Shown: positions 10,909-22,462 of the stretch, one piece after another
Position numbering within the stretch: position 1 is the stretch's first letter
Layout of the letters: every line of letters starts with the position of its first letter
Origin: Hansfordia pulvinata
Taxonomy: Eukaryota > Ascomycota > Sordariomycetes > Xylariales
Assembly (NCBI GenBank): GCA_006538405.1
Contig: BJKQ01000001.1
Span: forward strand, 2,728,001 to 2,792,000
Length of the DNA stretch: 64,000 nt
Reading direction: 5' to 3'
Position numbers and translations under genes: made by a program
Notes under the pieces: model-generated
Told to the model about the DNA's origin: nothing
What the model saw: the letters and a program-made list of their open reading frames with translations, nothing else
Databases searched by the model: none

Positions 10909-13123
10909 ATGCCCGAACCGTCCAGAAAGCGGCAGAAGACGCTGTCTAAAGCGTGAGCCCCTCTTTCGACCCCTTTTCTCTTTTCCGACCTCGCCCGCCC
11001 TCCTGCTGACCAGCCAGATGCGAGCCTTGTCAAGTCCGCAAGGCAAAATGCGACAGTGCTACGCCGTCCTGCCAAGGCTGTCGCAAGCGAGGTGAGCTAT
11101 TCGTCCATTGCGCCTCGCTGGCCCGCCTCTCTCTCCTTCGGCTGGCGACCCGACCGACTGACTCACTCACTCACAGGCACGCAATGCGTGTACCGTGAGA
11201 GGGAACAGCCAGGACTGAGGCCAGGGTTTGGCAAGAGCCTTGAGCAGCGCCTCATACAGATGGACGAGACCCTCCAGCAGGTCCACCAGCTTCTACTGGA
11301 CAGGCCAGAAACACCAAGGAGAGACTCGGGCCAGTATGCACAATCGGTGTCTGGCGGTGGATCTGCAAGTGGCATCCCTGGAACTCTAGCGGGCGCGGGG
11401 CATCCGCGGTTCGGGACGACGGCAACCCATGAGCCCTCAGACCAAGCAACCGCCAAGGCGAGACAGCCGTCGGATCAACTTGGGGCTGGACAGCCTGCTC
11501 AAGACTCTACGTCTGTGCCGCCGCAAAATACGCCCCGGGGTGGCCCTCTGGTCCCCGACTTCCACAGCGAAGCAGCCGCACCTGGTCTGGATCAGTCTCC
11601 TGAGCTCGACACACCCGAGGGCCTGCCCCCACGCGGCTCATTGCAGGAGTTGGCGCATGTCTATTATGATCTCGTCCATCCCTGGGCCAACATACTGGAT
11701 GACCAGCCTCAATTCGACCTTGACGCCACCCTCAACTCCAACTGTGTCATTCTCCACGGCATCACTGTACTCGGCTTCAGATACTGGGCCGATTATCCTC
11801 CAGATCCGATGAGACAACGCTACGTCGAGAATTCTCGCCATAGAATCTTCACGGCAGCCTTGGAGGACATCAGCCTACCTACTGCCCAAGGGCTGGCATT
11901 TTTGGCTTTGGATGCCTTGGGCCAAGGACCAAGCAGCCGAGTGCTCAACATACTGGCTCTTCTCAACACATCCATGACGCAGATGGGTTTGACGCGCGAT
12001 GCCAATGTGCCGCCACCCCAAAACCAAGTGCGTCTGATTCGAAACCAGCCCAACGAGTCTGAGACGGAGCGACTGCAGTCCACCCGTCTCTTCTGGCTCG
12101 TCTACACTCTAGACCGGATCGTCGGCGTGTCGCACGGGTTTGAATGCAGAATGGCGCCTGATCTGTTCCGAAGGACTCTCTGGGCCGAAGATGCGGGGAC
12201 GTGGACACCAAAGCGACGCATCGAGGCCTTGGCTAGTGATGTCCACCACAAAACACAAGGCGCTGGGTTGCCACCCTCCTGGGGGGTCCTGATCCAAACC
12301 ATCACTCTGCTCGAGCGTGTGAACGGGTTTCTCCTCCAGCCTCTAGATCTCTCCAACCTGGGCCAGTGTCGCGGTTGGAAGAGCCAATTCAGGGCACTGG
12401 AATCTGCTCTTGGTGCATGGGCCGAGGTTGAGCCTGCTGTCGCAGCAGACCAGATCCAGGCACTGCCTCTGTCCTTTGACCCTGTTCTTGTTACCGCTGT
12501 TGCACTACATCACACGTATGTCCCCGTGGCGTTTTCATTGTGATGGAAACTGACTTGAGTACACTAGGGCCGTGATTCGCATGCAATCGGTTGCTGCCTT
12601 CCCTCCAAGTAACTGCTCCTACCTGACGGCCTCTCCGCTGGCGCCAGGGAGATGCCGGGGGGCAATCGAGAGTATCTGCAAGATATACGAGATGTTAGGA
12701 CCCAGCGAGATCCAAAGACTCGGTCCTTTGTTCGTGTTCGCCGTCTGGGTAGCGGCGCGAAACATGGTGACCTTGTGGACGTCTGGCTGGGACGACATGG
12801 AGACGCCCCCGGAGCTTGGCACGCTGAGGGCCACCTTGAACGCATTCTCGTCTATATGGCAATGCTCTCGGAGTTTTACGCAGATGATTGACGCAGTCAT
12901 GGAGTCGCAAGAGGATTCGGGGAAAATTTCGAATCTGGCGGTCTTCAACGACGTCTCCAAGACGGCCTACGGACTACATGCGGTACTTGGGCCGCGGATA
13001 CGAAACGATGTCTTCATGGCCGAGCTATGGGACTGGTTTTCGATGGGAGAGGCCAATCCATTTGCAGCCGTTGACGGCGAGCATCCGGCCAGATCGCCAA
13101 CTCGGGGGCAATCCTCTGTGTAG
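10909..13123 (+). CDS. Zn2Cys6 transcription factor with fungal_trans domain
   Basis: Four exons (10909-10952, 11018-11091, 11177-12515, 12568-13123) give 670 residues. The binuclear zinc cluster spans exons 1-3: CEPCQVRKAKC, then CQGC and TQCVY, giving six cysteines in the order C-x2-C-x6-C-x6-C-x2-C-x6-C, preceded by basic RKRQK. A coiled-coil-like segment follows (LEQRLIQMDETLQQVHQLLL), then a low-complexity linker. The middle homology region (fungal_trans type) begins near LAHVYYDLVHPWANILDDQ and includes LFWLVYTLDRIVGVSHG. Such proteins bind CGG half-sites in the nucleus. Its position between the transporter and the dehydrogenase/oxidase pair makes it the likely local regulator of the cluster, perhaps analogous to RhaR. 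The frame is intact. Confidence 0.9.
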
Positions 13124-13306
13124 AACCATAGCTTAGTCCCTCGACTCCTTCGCCGCCAATATCATACCCCTCTAGTTGGAGGTGTTCAAGATCCCGAGAA
13201 TGATGCGCCATTCTGGCCTCCGATATGACTGAGACACACGTTATATAGGGCGACCCGACAAGTTTACAGGTGAACATCGACAGTAAGGTAGATCAGGTAC
13301 GAAAAG

Positions 13307-14458
13307 CTAGTAGCCTCTCTTCTTGCTCACAAGATTCAACAACGGCTGACCTCGCTCCATACGCCCCAGATTCTCCTCCAACACGGCAAGATAACGCTCT
13401 TGGTGCTTGTCAGTCAACCCACTCACGTGAGGGTGCACAACCACTTTCGGCAATTTCCACAGCTCGTTGTCCTCCGGCAATGGCTCTGGGTCCGTAACGT
13501 CGAGTGCTGCACCCCGCAAGCCACCCTCGGAAGCAGGCCGCTTGAGGCTGGCGATCAACGCTTCCTGGTCCACGATCTGGCCCGGGCCACGTTGATCAAC
13601 AGAGCCCGCCCACCCAGCATTGCGAGCTCCTCTGCCCCTATCAGATGCTTCGACTGCTTGGTCAAGGGGAGGCAGATCACGACGACGTCGAGGTCCTGCT
13701 GCAGGAAGTTCCGCACAGACTGCCTGTCCAGGCCGTGGAACCACTCCACTGGGAGGCGGCCCTCCTGGTCACCCGTCCCCGACAGGCAGAACCCGTCGTC
13801 ACGCCTACTCTCGGGCGTCGGGCGCGGCGAAGCGGTGAAGGCGAGAATCTCGGAGCCCATGCTGTGGCACACGCGCGCCACCTGCCGCCCGATGCTGCCG
13901 TACCCAAGGATGCCGACGCGGGCCGTCGTCATGTCGCGCACGGGTCCCTGGGAGGCCTTGATCTCGTCGTGGGAGGCCCACCGGCCCTCGAGCTGCCTGT
14001 CGGCGAGGTAGCGCGCATGGTGGGAGAAGTAGAGGATCTGCAGGACCACCCACTCGGCGATCTGGGGGGCGTGGATGCCGGACGTGGTGGCCACCTGGGC
14101 GTCGCTCTGGAAGATGGACTCGTGGAGGAGATGGTCCACCCCCGCCGGCAGCAGCTGGATGAGCTTGAGGTTGGGGGCCTGCTCGGGCTTTGGGAAGGCA
14201 GACAGGGTGGTCAGGATGGTGGCATCCTTGTAGAGGTCTGGCTGGTCAGTTTTCAGGCCTGGCTGAAACGAGGTAGACAGAGAGAGGACGGGCGCACGTA
14301 CCAGGGTCGACCTGGTTCTTGGCGTCCCAGGTGGTGATGCCGTACGACTGATGGACCCAAGTGATCTTGAGGGCGGGGTGTTTCTGGCGGAGACGGGCCA
14401 CCCAGTCGACGGGCTCCGGGAAGGGCAAGATGGCCAGCAAGTGCTCAGAGGTCGCCAT
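13307..14458 (-). CDS. D-isomer-specific 2-hydroxyacid dehydrogenase (frame broken once)
   Basis: Two exons (14458-14302 and 14237-13307). The Rossmann domain has ARVGILGYGSIGRQVARV (GxGxxG), and the catalytic lobe has LPLTKQSKHLIG, DVTDPEPLPEDNELW and the active-site His in VVVHPHVSG. The enzyme class reduces 2-keto acids to D-2-hydroxyacids with NAD(P)H in the cytosol. The frame breaks at about 13579-13587: LLINVAR continues only if one base is added, after which GQIVDQEALIASL resumes, the conserved substrate-loop motif. With that base the protein is 362 residues and complete. The site is the GC run cccggg, so a sequencing deletion is likelier than decay. It is head-to-head with the FMN oxidase gene at 14918. 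Confidence 0.82.
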
Positions 14459-14917
14459 TGTGTGTATATTTTCAATTGATGTCCTCCCCGTCCCGCTTGT
14501 ACTTGGTCTGACATCCTGGCTGAGGCCGTGAAGCTGAGTACTTACTTTATCGACACGATGGTTGAGGGGGGGGGGGGGATGTCGACGGGCCGAACTTATG
14601 CCGAGCCCTTAGTGCGACTTGACTCGCCGACATGGGTCTCGACTCACGTGAGGCTCAGAGTAAGGGTGATGATCCGCCGGTCCGATGCTATGCCGGGGAC
14701 TCGGCACCGTCGAGGCCATGAGCCAAGGGGCGCCACCGGGGCTGGAATGCACCGAGACTTGCTCGGCCGGCACCGAGTCAGGGATTGAATACGGCGATGG
14801 AGGTATTTGAAATACAGAACAGGAGAGCGGATGAATTGAACAGATGATTGAGTCCTTTCGGTCATTCTTTCTCCCCCGCATCAACGTGAGGAGAGACTCT
14901 CCCAACAGAACACCATC
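14459..14917. promoter_or_regulatory. Divergent promoter between 2-hydroxyacid dehydrogenase and FMN oxidase
   Basis: The 459 bases between two outward-facing start codons. It includes a run of ten Gs at 14568-14577 and several CCG/CGG triplets near 14681-14725 that could serve Zn2Cys6 binding. The 11-mer seen in the other divergent promoter is not present. The arrangement suggests joint control of the two 2-hydroxyacid enzymes. Confidence 0.4.
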
Positions 14918-16468
14918 ATGATGCTCAACGACATTCTCTGCATCCGCGACCTGGAGAAGGCGGGGAGCAGCTTGCTCAGCAAGTCTGTGCTCGGTCAGTC
15001 TTTTTTTTTTTTTTTTCAACCCACCGTCTTCTTTTCCTCCCCCCCTCCCCTTTTCCAACAGACAACGGGACCCACCCCGCTGATGCGCAGAGCCGCAAAT
15101 ACACAGACTACTTCAACGACGGGTCGGAGGACGGTGCGGCGGTGGAGGCCAACGCGTTGGCGTTCGGGCGGTACAAGATCCGGCCGCGGGTGCTGCGGGA
15201 CGTGTCGCGGCTGGACAGCCGGCGGCCCCGGGCGTTCGGGATGACGGCGTCGTTCCCGCTGGCGGTGGCGCCGTCGGGGATGCAAGCGATGGCGCACGAG
15301 GACGGGGAGCGGGCCACGGCGAGGGCGGCGGCGCGCGGGGCGTGCCGATGGGGGTGTCGACGTTCGCGACCACGTCTCTGGAGGACGTGGCAACGGCGGC
15401 GGCGGAGGCCGGGGGACCCAACGGCAGGAATGGAGGGGATATCAGCAGCAGCAGCAGCAACGGAAACACGTACATGCTGCAGCTTTACGTGTTCCGCAAC
15501 CGGGCGACGACGGAGGCGCTGGTCAGGCGCGCCGAGAGGGCCGGGTACACGGCGGTGCTGCTGACGTGCGACACGCCGCGGCTGGGCAACCGGTACAACA
15601 TGGCGCGCAACGACTTCCGCATGCCCTCGCACCTGAGCCTGCCCAACTTTGGCGATGCCGACGTGGGGCCCGTGGTCCAGAAGGTCGTCAGCTACGAGGG
15701 GGAGGGGAAGAAGGATGACAACACCAACGGTAAGTGTACTCTGCTGTGCTTTGCTGTGCTGTGTTGTCTGAGCTGGGTAGGGCGAGAAAGAAAGAAAAGA
15801 GAAGAAGAAGAGAAAAAAAAAAAGGGAGAAGAGGCAGCAAGGCCGTCGCTATCCACCCCCCCCTCAAACTCTCAACTCCCTGGCTGACCCCTCTCGCCCA
15901 CACAGACGACAGCATCACGTGGGAGACGCTGGAGTGGCTGCGGTCCATCACGGACATGGAGATCTGGCTCAAGGGGATCACGACGGCTGAGGACGCGGAG
16001 CTGGCGGCGCGGTCGCCGGCGCGGGTGGCAGGGATCATCGTGTCGAACCACGGCGGGCGGCAGCTGGAGCACGCCATGGCGACGCTGGACTCGCTGGTCG
16101 AGTGCGTGCGGGCCGTCCGGGCTGCTCACGCTGACGCTGACGCCGACACCGGCACCGGCGCGATAAGATGCGGCGGCGGCGGCGGCGGGGAGAAGGAGAG
16201 CAGAGGGGGCAGAGGGAGAATGCAGGTGTGGCTGGACGGCGGGGTGCGCAAGGGCAGCGACATCTTCAAGGCGCTGGCGCTCGGGGCGGACGGCGTCATG
16301 ATCGGCAGGGTGCCGCTGTGGGGGCTGGCGCTGGCGGGCGAGGAGGGCGTGCTCAAGGGCCTGGAGATCCTCAAGGCCGAGTTCCGCAACACGATGGCGC
16401 TCGCCGGCTGCCGGACGCTGGCGGACATTGGGCCGTCGAGCTTGTGGGCCGTGGACTCGAAGCTGTGA
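14918..16468 (+). CDS. FMN-dependent alpha-hydroxyacid oxidase/dehydrogenase (frame broken once)
   Basis: Three exons (14918-14993, 15062-15729, 15906-16468). Family motifs in order: YTDYFNDGSEDG, RYKIRPRVLRDVSRLD, ASFPLAVAPSGMQAMAHEDG, GVSTFATTSLEDV, MLQLYVFRNR, LLTCDTPRLGNR, MEIWLKGITTAEDA (FMN-contacting Lys), GIIVSNHGGRQLEHAMATLD (active-site His) and VWLDGGVRKGSDIFKALALGADGVMIGR. These enzymes oxidise L-2-hydroxyacids such as lactate or glycolate to 2-keto acids. The frame slips at the G run 15337-15340: one extra base joins ERATARAAARG to VPMGVSTFAT and gives 435 residues. A low-complexity insert (GGGGGGEKESRGGRGR) lies before the DGG motif. In its cluster it could turn lactate from L-rhamnonate cleavage into pyruvate; this is inference. 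Confidence 0.83.
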
Positions 16469-16795
16469 AGGGGGGATGGGCGTGGGACGAGCAGGAAAAG
16501 AGAGAGAAGGTTCCGGTTGGGGTGGGCGGTGATGAAATCGAAACGAGTTTTCCATTTTATATAGCAACACCTTGAATACCTACTTTCATTCTACCAACTT
16601 GTAGGTTGTGGGTGATAAGTTGGTAATATAGGTAGGCTACAGGCATAGTCGAGGTTATCAGTTGCTTCCAACTAAGAAAAGAGCTATTTGTGTAAATCAA
16701 AGCTGACCAGACGCAACGCCCAAAGCACTCGCTTTCGTGATATTATAGGATGAACTTCACGGTCCAGCAAGCAAGTAGGCAGTCAGACTAGTTGT
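16469..16795. other. Short intergenic region between convergent genes
   Basis: Contains the 3' UTRs of the FMN oxidase and lipase genes. AT content rises in 16570-16740. No gene was seen. Confidence 0.5.
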
Positions 16796-18270
16796 CTAAC
16801 TACTACCCAAAATCCCCCCACTGCCGTTTCCGCCCTTTTTCGGGGTTTTCTCTTTGCCTTCCTCTCCTGGCCTGCCCGTGTCTCTTGCAGGGTCCCTGAC
16901 GTAGGTATTGCCCAGATAGTCCATGTGCTCATCGAACACCGCCGGGATGTAGAGGTTCTTCCAGAACTTCTTCGGGCTGGAAGCGGCGTTGCAGGCCTTG
17001 TTCTCGTATCCGGTGCACAGTCTCGCCGGTATGGTGATGACTCCCTTGGGCGTCAGGTCGCTTTCGGGTTTGTGGAAGAAGGCCGTCAGGCCCTGGGGCT
17101 TCTTTTCGGGCTCGGGGGAGTGCTGCGTCCAGACCTCGACGGGCGTGTGGGCGTAGTGCTTGTCGATGCCGGGGATGTTGGGGAAGGGGTCGATGCCCCG
17201 CGTGAAGCGGACCAGCTCGGGGAAGCGCTTCATGATGCCCTCGAGCGCCTTCTTGTTGCCGTAACGCGGCCCGCCCGACGAGAAGACCTTCATATTGTCC
17301 TTGATCTTATCGTCCACCCGGAACATCTTGTCGACGGCCAGCTGGGAGCCCACCAGCGGGGCGATGGTCGCGCCCATTGAGTGCCCGCCGAACACGATGG
17401 TGAAGTCGGGGTATTCCTTGTGGGCGTCGTTGAGAGCGCGCCGGGCCAGCTCATAGATCTCGATGACGGCCTTGTTGGCGATGCGGTGGACGTCGCCGTC
17501 CTCGATGTCCCATTCCGGCACCATGTCGGCTTTGTTGCCTTTGAGCAGCAGCTGGGCCTTCTGGCGGTTCTTGGGCGCCCCCTTGAACATGGCCAGGATC
17601 ATCTTGCGCCCTTTGTCCACGTAGACGGTGCCCTGCTGGTTGTATCCGGTCCACGCCTCCAGCCCCTTGGGGATGGGGCCGAGGAGCTTCCGGAAGACGA
17701 TGACGTCCTTGAGGTCCTTCAGGTAGCCGCAGTCATATTGCCAGCAGTAAGGGGGAGATCCTTCTTTCTGCTTGGGGGTTATCGCTGTCGGGTAAGTGAA
17801 CTGGAACATGTAATAGGCCCATTTCATCAGGTTCGCATCCAGTTTCGGGACTGTTACCCGGGGGCGTCGCCATCATGTTGAAGTTAGTCAGGGTTCTCTC
17901 GTCTTTTCGTAGGTACGTAAGGTATGCAGGCTGGCAGGACAGGCAGCTCCAGGTCACCAGGGATGTCGGTCAAGGACTTGCCTTTGATGTCGGGGTTGTC
18001 GAGCAGGCGAGACTCGAGCCCCCGCTTCTTGACCTCGTCCAGGGGCACGTCGGAGACCTTCTCGAACTGCGTCTTGAAGAATTCCTCGATGGTCTGGTCA
18101 AACACCTCACTACGGTCGAAGGTGATGGCTAGCTCTTCGCCGACCTTGGGCACCGAGAAGGCGTCGTCGTTGTCGTCCCGCTTCGCCGGCTGCCGGGAGG
18201 AGAAGGCAGTGGTTGCTGCTGGGACCAACAGAAGGACGAAAAAGGACAGCGCCTTGTTGTTGAGGGGCAT
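16796..18270 (-). CDS. Secreted class 3 lipase
   Basis: Exon 1 starts at 18270 (MPLNNKALSFFVLLLVPAATT, a clear signal peptide) and exon 2 runs 17850-16796. The alpha/beta-hydrolase core is complete: YNQQGTVYVD, the nucleophile elbow TIVFGGHSMGATIAPLVGSQ (Ser in GHSMG), SSGGPRYGN, the likely Asp in TRGIDPFPNIP, and the likely His in FDEHMDYLG. It would hydrolyse acylglycerols or related esters outside the cell. The chain ends in a Gly/Lys-rich tail. The single intron is uncertain. A donor at 17957 (gtgacc) keeps the frame and gives 455 residues. The better donor at 17916 (gtacct) needs one extra base and gives 469, which would match the base losses seen in neighbouring genes. Confidence 0.85.
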
Positions 18271-21200
18271 TGTGAAGCAGTCGGACGGTGGGACCGTACG
18301 GACCCTGCGCGCGATCAACGTCTATAATATCCTGTGCTGAACTTTACCGAGTCGTCGATGCCCTGGGGCGCTGGGTAAGACAGACAGGGGAGGGGGATCA
18401 GCAATGTTTAATACAGCATCTTGTCCATCCAACTCACCGAGCCCACGGCAGACGGCGAGCAGACCGGGGCTGGACGGGCCCCGCCAGGAGCAAACAACGA
18501 AGGCGAGAAGCTGGCCGTACCACGCGCTGTCTACGACGTGCTCTCGTTGTCAGTCCAATCCACTTGAACAGGGGAGGGGAGGGGGGGGTGACAATCTGAC
18601 TTGTATTGGGTGGCGGTCTTCGTGATCCACCGTGTACGCCCACGCCACCCGTTAAAAGACGAACAAGACTGACTGACTGACCTTCAGGGCGAAGTGTGCT
18701 GCTGGGGCCCCTGGCCACCACAGTTGCCACTCCGGGGCATTGCTGGGCGCCTGATTGGTTGGTTGATTGGCCTCTTTCCACCTCACTTGCGCAAGAAGCG
18801 AGGGTTGCAGGGCGACCGATTGTCATCAGCACCGTTTGTGCCTGTGTGGACGCTTCGGAGTTGCCCGGCATGAAACGACTGAGCTGGCTATACCAGACGG
18901 CGATAAACTGACCGTACGCCTAACTAAATGTAGCCGTAAGGAGGTATGCATGCAATCAGAAGGCACTGACGAGGTAGGCACGTAGGCAGTTCTGCTCACC
19001 GGAGCACCTGCACAGAGTCACTAGGCAGATACATGTAACCTAGGTACCTATTGTAACTGCATGATACACATGTCAGTCCAGGTATGAACTCTCCTTTCTT
19101 ACCTTTCCCTCTCGCACTCAGCGCCACGAACTACGTCGTTCAGCCTCGTCGAATCTCTCCCTGCCCTACGGGTTTCCGAACGTCCTACGGTACGGGCTTT
19201 CGAAGGTCAGAGATCCAGTGGGATGGCGCCACCTGCGGCCCTGGCTTGTTGGGGAGGTCTTGCTGATTCATGGTGGTACGGACAACTCAGCTGACGAAAT
19301 CATCTCTTTCTCTCTCTCTTTGGCTGCGCCAAGCAGTGTCGACTCCTCCGGACATTCGCCACACCCCGTGCGCGCGGCGTCGTCTGCGTCGCCTCCCCCT
19401 TCCCAGCTCCGAGACCCCGCCGCTGATAGCAGGGGCGCTAAGACCACAGACAGGAGTCGGCGAGAGGCGACGGCGCCCTGTTTTGCACCACGGCCGGGGG
19501 TTCGGGGGTCCCTTATTTTTGTTCATGTCGGCCCGTAGCCGCGGTTCATCGGCGCGACCGGCATCGTCCCCTGGATCGATCAATGCTTGCTGGGCTGGCC
19601 CTGGCCAGCGAACAAGCGACTCGGCTTGTCCGCAGGCTCGACTGACAAGTGAAGTGTGCGGACGGCCCATCAACTCTGTCACTACTGCGGTCTACCGTAG
19701 CCATCTCGGCGTCTTTCTCTGGTTGTCGATGGTAGCTACGAGTAGACTTCCTGTCTGACTTATGAATCGCCATCCATCCCGGAGCTGAACCGGCATACGA
19801 CTAAGCGCAAAAAGTCTCGAAGGCTCTACGAGTACTAGCTCAAAATACGTGTCGGATACTCCCTTGGTGGAAAAAAGCCTGGGCCGTTATTGCTGGCTGG
19901 CAGTTGCCGGAATGAGATCCCGCCGGCACCGGGCCTCGCCACGCTTCGCCACGCGCGAGACAGAAACAAGCCTGTTCTCCAGGGCTGAGCCGAGACGGAG
20001 ACGGCGATGCCATCCTGATTCGGGGCAGGTCGGATTGACACCCACAAGAGGAAAGCGGCGAAGTGGCGAAAGCCTGGCCTGCAGACACAGACAGGCAACA
20101 GGCAGACAGGCAGGCAGACAGACAGACTCTGTACCTTCGCTCCGATGATCGCCACTTTGTCTTTGAGACGGAGAGTACTCGTACCGGCCTTTGGAGAGAA
20201 AGAGAGGGGGGGGGGCTTGTGGAATTGCAAGGACTTACATGAAAGAGACTACTGACGCCGCTCTCCGCAGCGGAGCTTCGTCAGCATTCAAGCTCCCCAG
20301 AGCTCGCCAACTCGCGGCGACGCCGACAGCCGCCACACTTGGGTTTCGACGGCTGATGGCAGAGATCGGCTGCCAAGGCAGAAGGTTCTTTCGACTCTCG
20401 AGCCTTGGCGTTTCAGTCAAGTTCGCTCATTACCTCTATGACTGGGCTGCTTCCCAAGGCAAAGAGATTGGCCCTCTTTCGCCCTCGTCGCCCACAGCCG
20501 AGTACAAATCTTCCCAGGTGCCGGGTAATGGCACTGAGCTGCCACGCATACATCTTCGGCCTTCTCTTGGCTGGACCGGGGTGACCTGCGCGATCGACTC
20601 CGCGGCGCACGTCACGGCGACACCCCCGGTCCGACGCCGCTGTCTGCTGGGGTCGTTTCGCCGACCCGGTGACCCATTTAGTGGGCACTGCCATTGCCAT
20701 TCGGCGAGCGCTGCGCTGCAACTCGGCGACGGGGCCGGCGTTGATCTTTCAACGCAGCGGACGCTCACTTGGCTGAGACTCCCAAGAGAGGGAGAGAGAG
20801 AGAGAGATAGCAAGAAAGAGTGAGGAACGAGGCTCACCACCCATCTACTCGTGCGCAACTAACAACGAACAAGTTATTAGCAGAAGAAGCGTGCCTTGTG
20901 GAGCAGCGGTCGCGCGCGTCGCCTGGGGCCTCGCGAACTAACAATCCGGCACTACCCTTACGGGCAATCGTCTCACATATTACGTTAAGAGCCCCCGAGG
21001 TGAATCTGTCGCCGGTTTCAGTTTGGTTCCCAGGCGCGGCATCACACGTCTCTGCTTCGTGCATCATGCCTACGTCCACACCCGTGACTCCATGCCGAAG
21101 CTTCTCTTTAAAAGCTTCCATCTCGCCCTCCCCCCCTCTCTCTCGCGCTCTTTCTCTGTGTGTCTTGTGTCACTCTGCTTCCTCTCTACAACTCACACGC

Positions 21201-21748
21201 GACGCGCCGTGTGAATAGGACTGGTCTCGTCAGTCGTCTAGAGTGAGCTAATGAATGTGCTGCTTAGCGCTCCTTTGGCTGCGGTCTACCTGTGCTCCTG
21301 TGGCGATCAGACGGCCAAAATGACAGCTAACGAACGTTACGCGCCGTGCGCGCTTCTCGCAGAATCGTTCGTTTCCCTTAGTCCCTCCTTCTTTGATCTA
21401 CCGTGATTCCCCCGCGGTCAGTGGGAGAGCACTGGCAATGCACTGGACTACTGGACGCGTAATTTGCTTGATCTTGCTCGGGGAGGATGGCTCCAAACAG
21501 AGCAGAACCACGACCGCGGGATTGCGGCCGTCTGATTAGCGCGATTCCTTCCACTCATCAACTGTCAGTAATAGAAAGGGGGCAGTGAGGGGCCGTCAAG
21601 TACAAAAAGAATGCGCTTTCCTCAGACACACATTATTGCCTCTTCATCTCTCTCTCTCTCGGTAAAGAACAACTGCGCCTCGCTTGTTAAGCTCCGGCCC
21701 AGCACCACTAAATTCTCACTACGCCACACACCACACACCACAACCGCC
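18271..21748. other. Long intergenic region, no gene recognised
   Basis: About 3.5 kb with only short or overlapping frames lacking recognisable domains. It includes a CAGA/CAGG-type repeat (20080-20127), GA-rich stretches (20190-20215, 20786-20820) and TAGGTACC motifs near 19030-19052. The distal 300 bases, with CT tracts at 21649-21662 and CACACCA repeats, lead into the small peptide gene. Confidence 0.45.
20080..20127. repeat. Imperfect CAGA/CAGG tandem repeat
   Basis: Alternating cagaca, caggca and cagg units form an imperfect four- to eight-base repeat of roughly 45 bases in non-coding DNA. Confidence 0.7.
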
Positions 21749-22008
21749 ATGCAGTTCTCCATCCGCTCAGTCGCCGTCTTCGCCACGGCGCTGCTCTCGG
21801 TGGCCTCGGCCTACGTGATTGACAACCCCGACGGCACTGCCACTCCTGTAAGCCACGAAAAAAAAAGAAAAGACACGCCCCAGGCCCTTCCCATCCTATT
21901 AATTGACTTTCGGGTGCGCTAACAAAAGTTCTTTCTCTGTAGGCGGGCTGTGTCAAGGGCACCAACTGCCTCGGCGGCAGCAGCGGTGTGCATGCCATGA
22001 ATCACTAG
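21749..22008 (+). CDS. Very small secreted peptide (54 aa)
   Basis: Two exons (21749-21847 and 21943-22008) separated by a 95-bp intron with donor GTAAGC, a GCTAAC branch point and acceptor TGTAG. The product starts MQFSIRSVAVFATALLSVAS, a strong signal peptide with cleavage probably at ASA. It is followed by a mature peptide of about 33 residues that includes YVIDNPDGTATPAGC and ends GGSSGVHAMNH. Two cysteines (C-x6-C) could form one disulfide. The clean splice signals and signal peptide argue that this is real despite its size. It lacks the repeats of an alpha-pheromone precursor and the CAAX end of an a-type pheromone. No family was recognised; a secreted signalling peptide or small effector is possible. 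Confidence 0.65.
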
Positions 22009-22462
22009 ATTCTCTGATTGGGGTGTTCTGATTTCCCTTTCTCTCGGATGACTGTGGACACTGGAAAGAGAGACCGAGTTGCCGCTGTCAGTCAGTCAAG
22101 TCAGCCAAGTCAAGTCGAGCGGATCTGCAACCACTGGGTTTCAGGCGTGTTTTTGGGGTGTAAGTGGTGGCTTTGGTCTTGGTCTGCGATCAAGTCCGTC
22201 TTCATGAATCGTGTATATATGAATATATAAATATGCTTTTGAATAATATCACTGACAAGCTATGCTGCCGGTGAAAGAAGAAGAAGAAGAGGAAAAAGTA
22301 GCAGTAGTCACCGTCGTTTTCAGAGTGTAGCAGCCATGGCGTCCCCAGACGCTCGGCCTCTTTCTCAACAGCCAAGGTCTCACACTGAAAAAGAGTTGCC
22401 CTGGACTAGACATCCAAGAGTCACCTTCGTCTCTGCGCATGATAGAGAGAAGCGTCGTCGCA
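22009..22462. other. Intergenic region between convergent genes
   Basis: Holds the 3' regions of the small peptide gene and the glucanase gene. AT-rich near 22210-22245, with a purine run at 22270-22300. No gene was recognised. Confidence 0.5.

Noticed and set aside
15001..15016. T16 run considered as a terminator
   Set aside because: It lies in the first intron of the FMN oxidase just before the acceptor and acts as its polypyrimidine tract.
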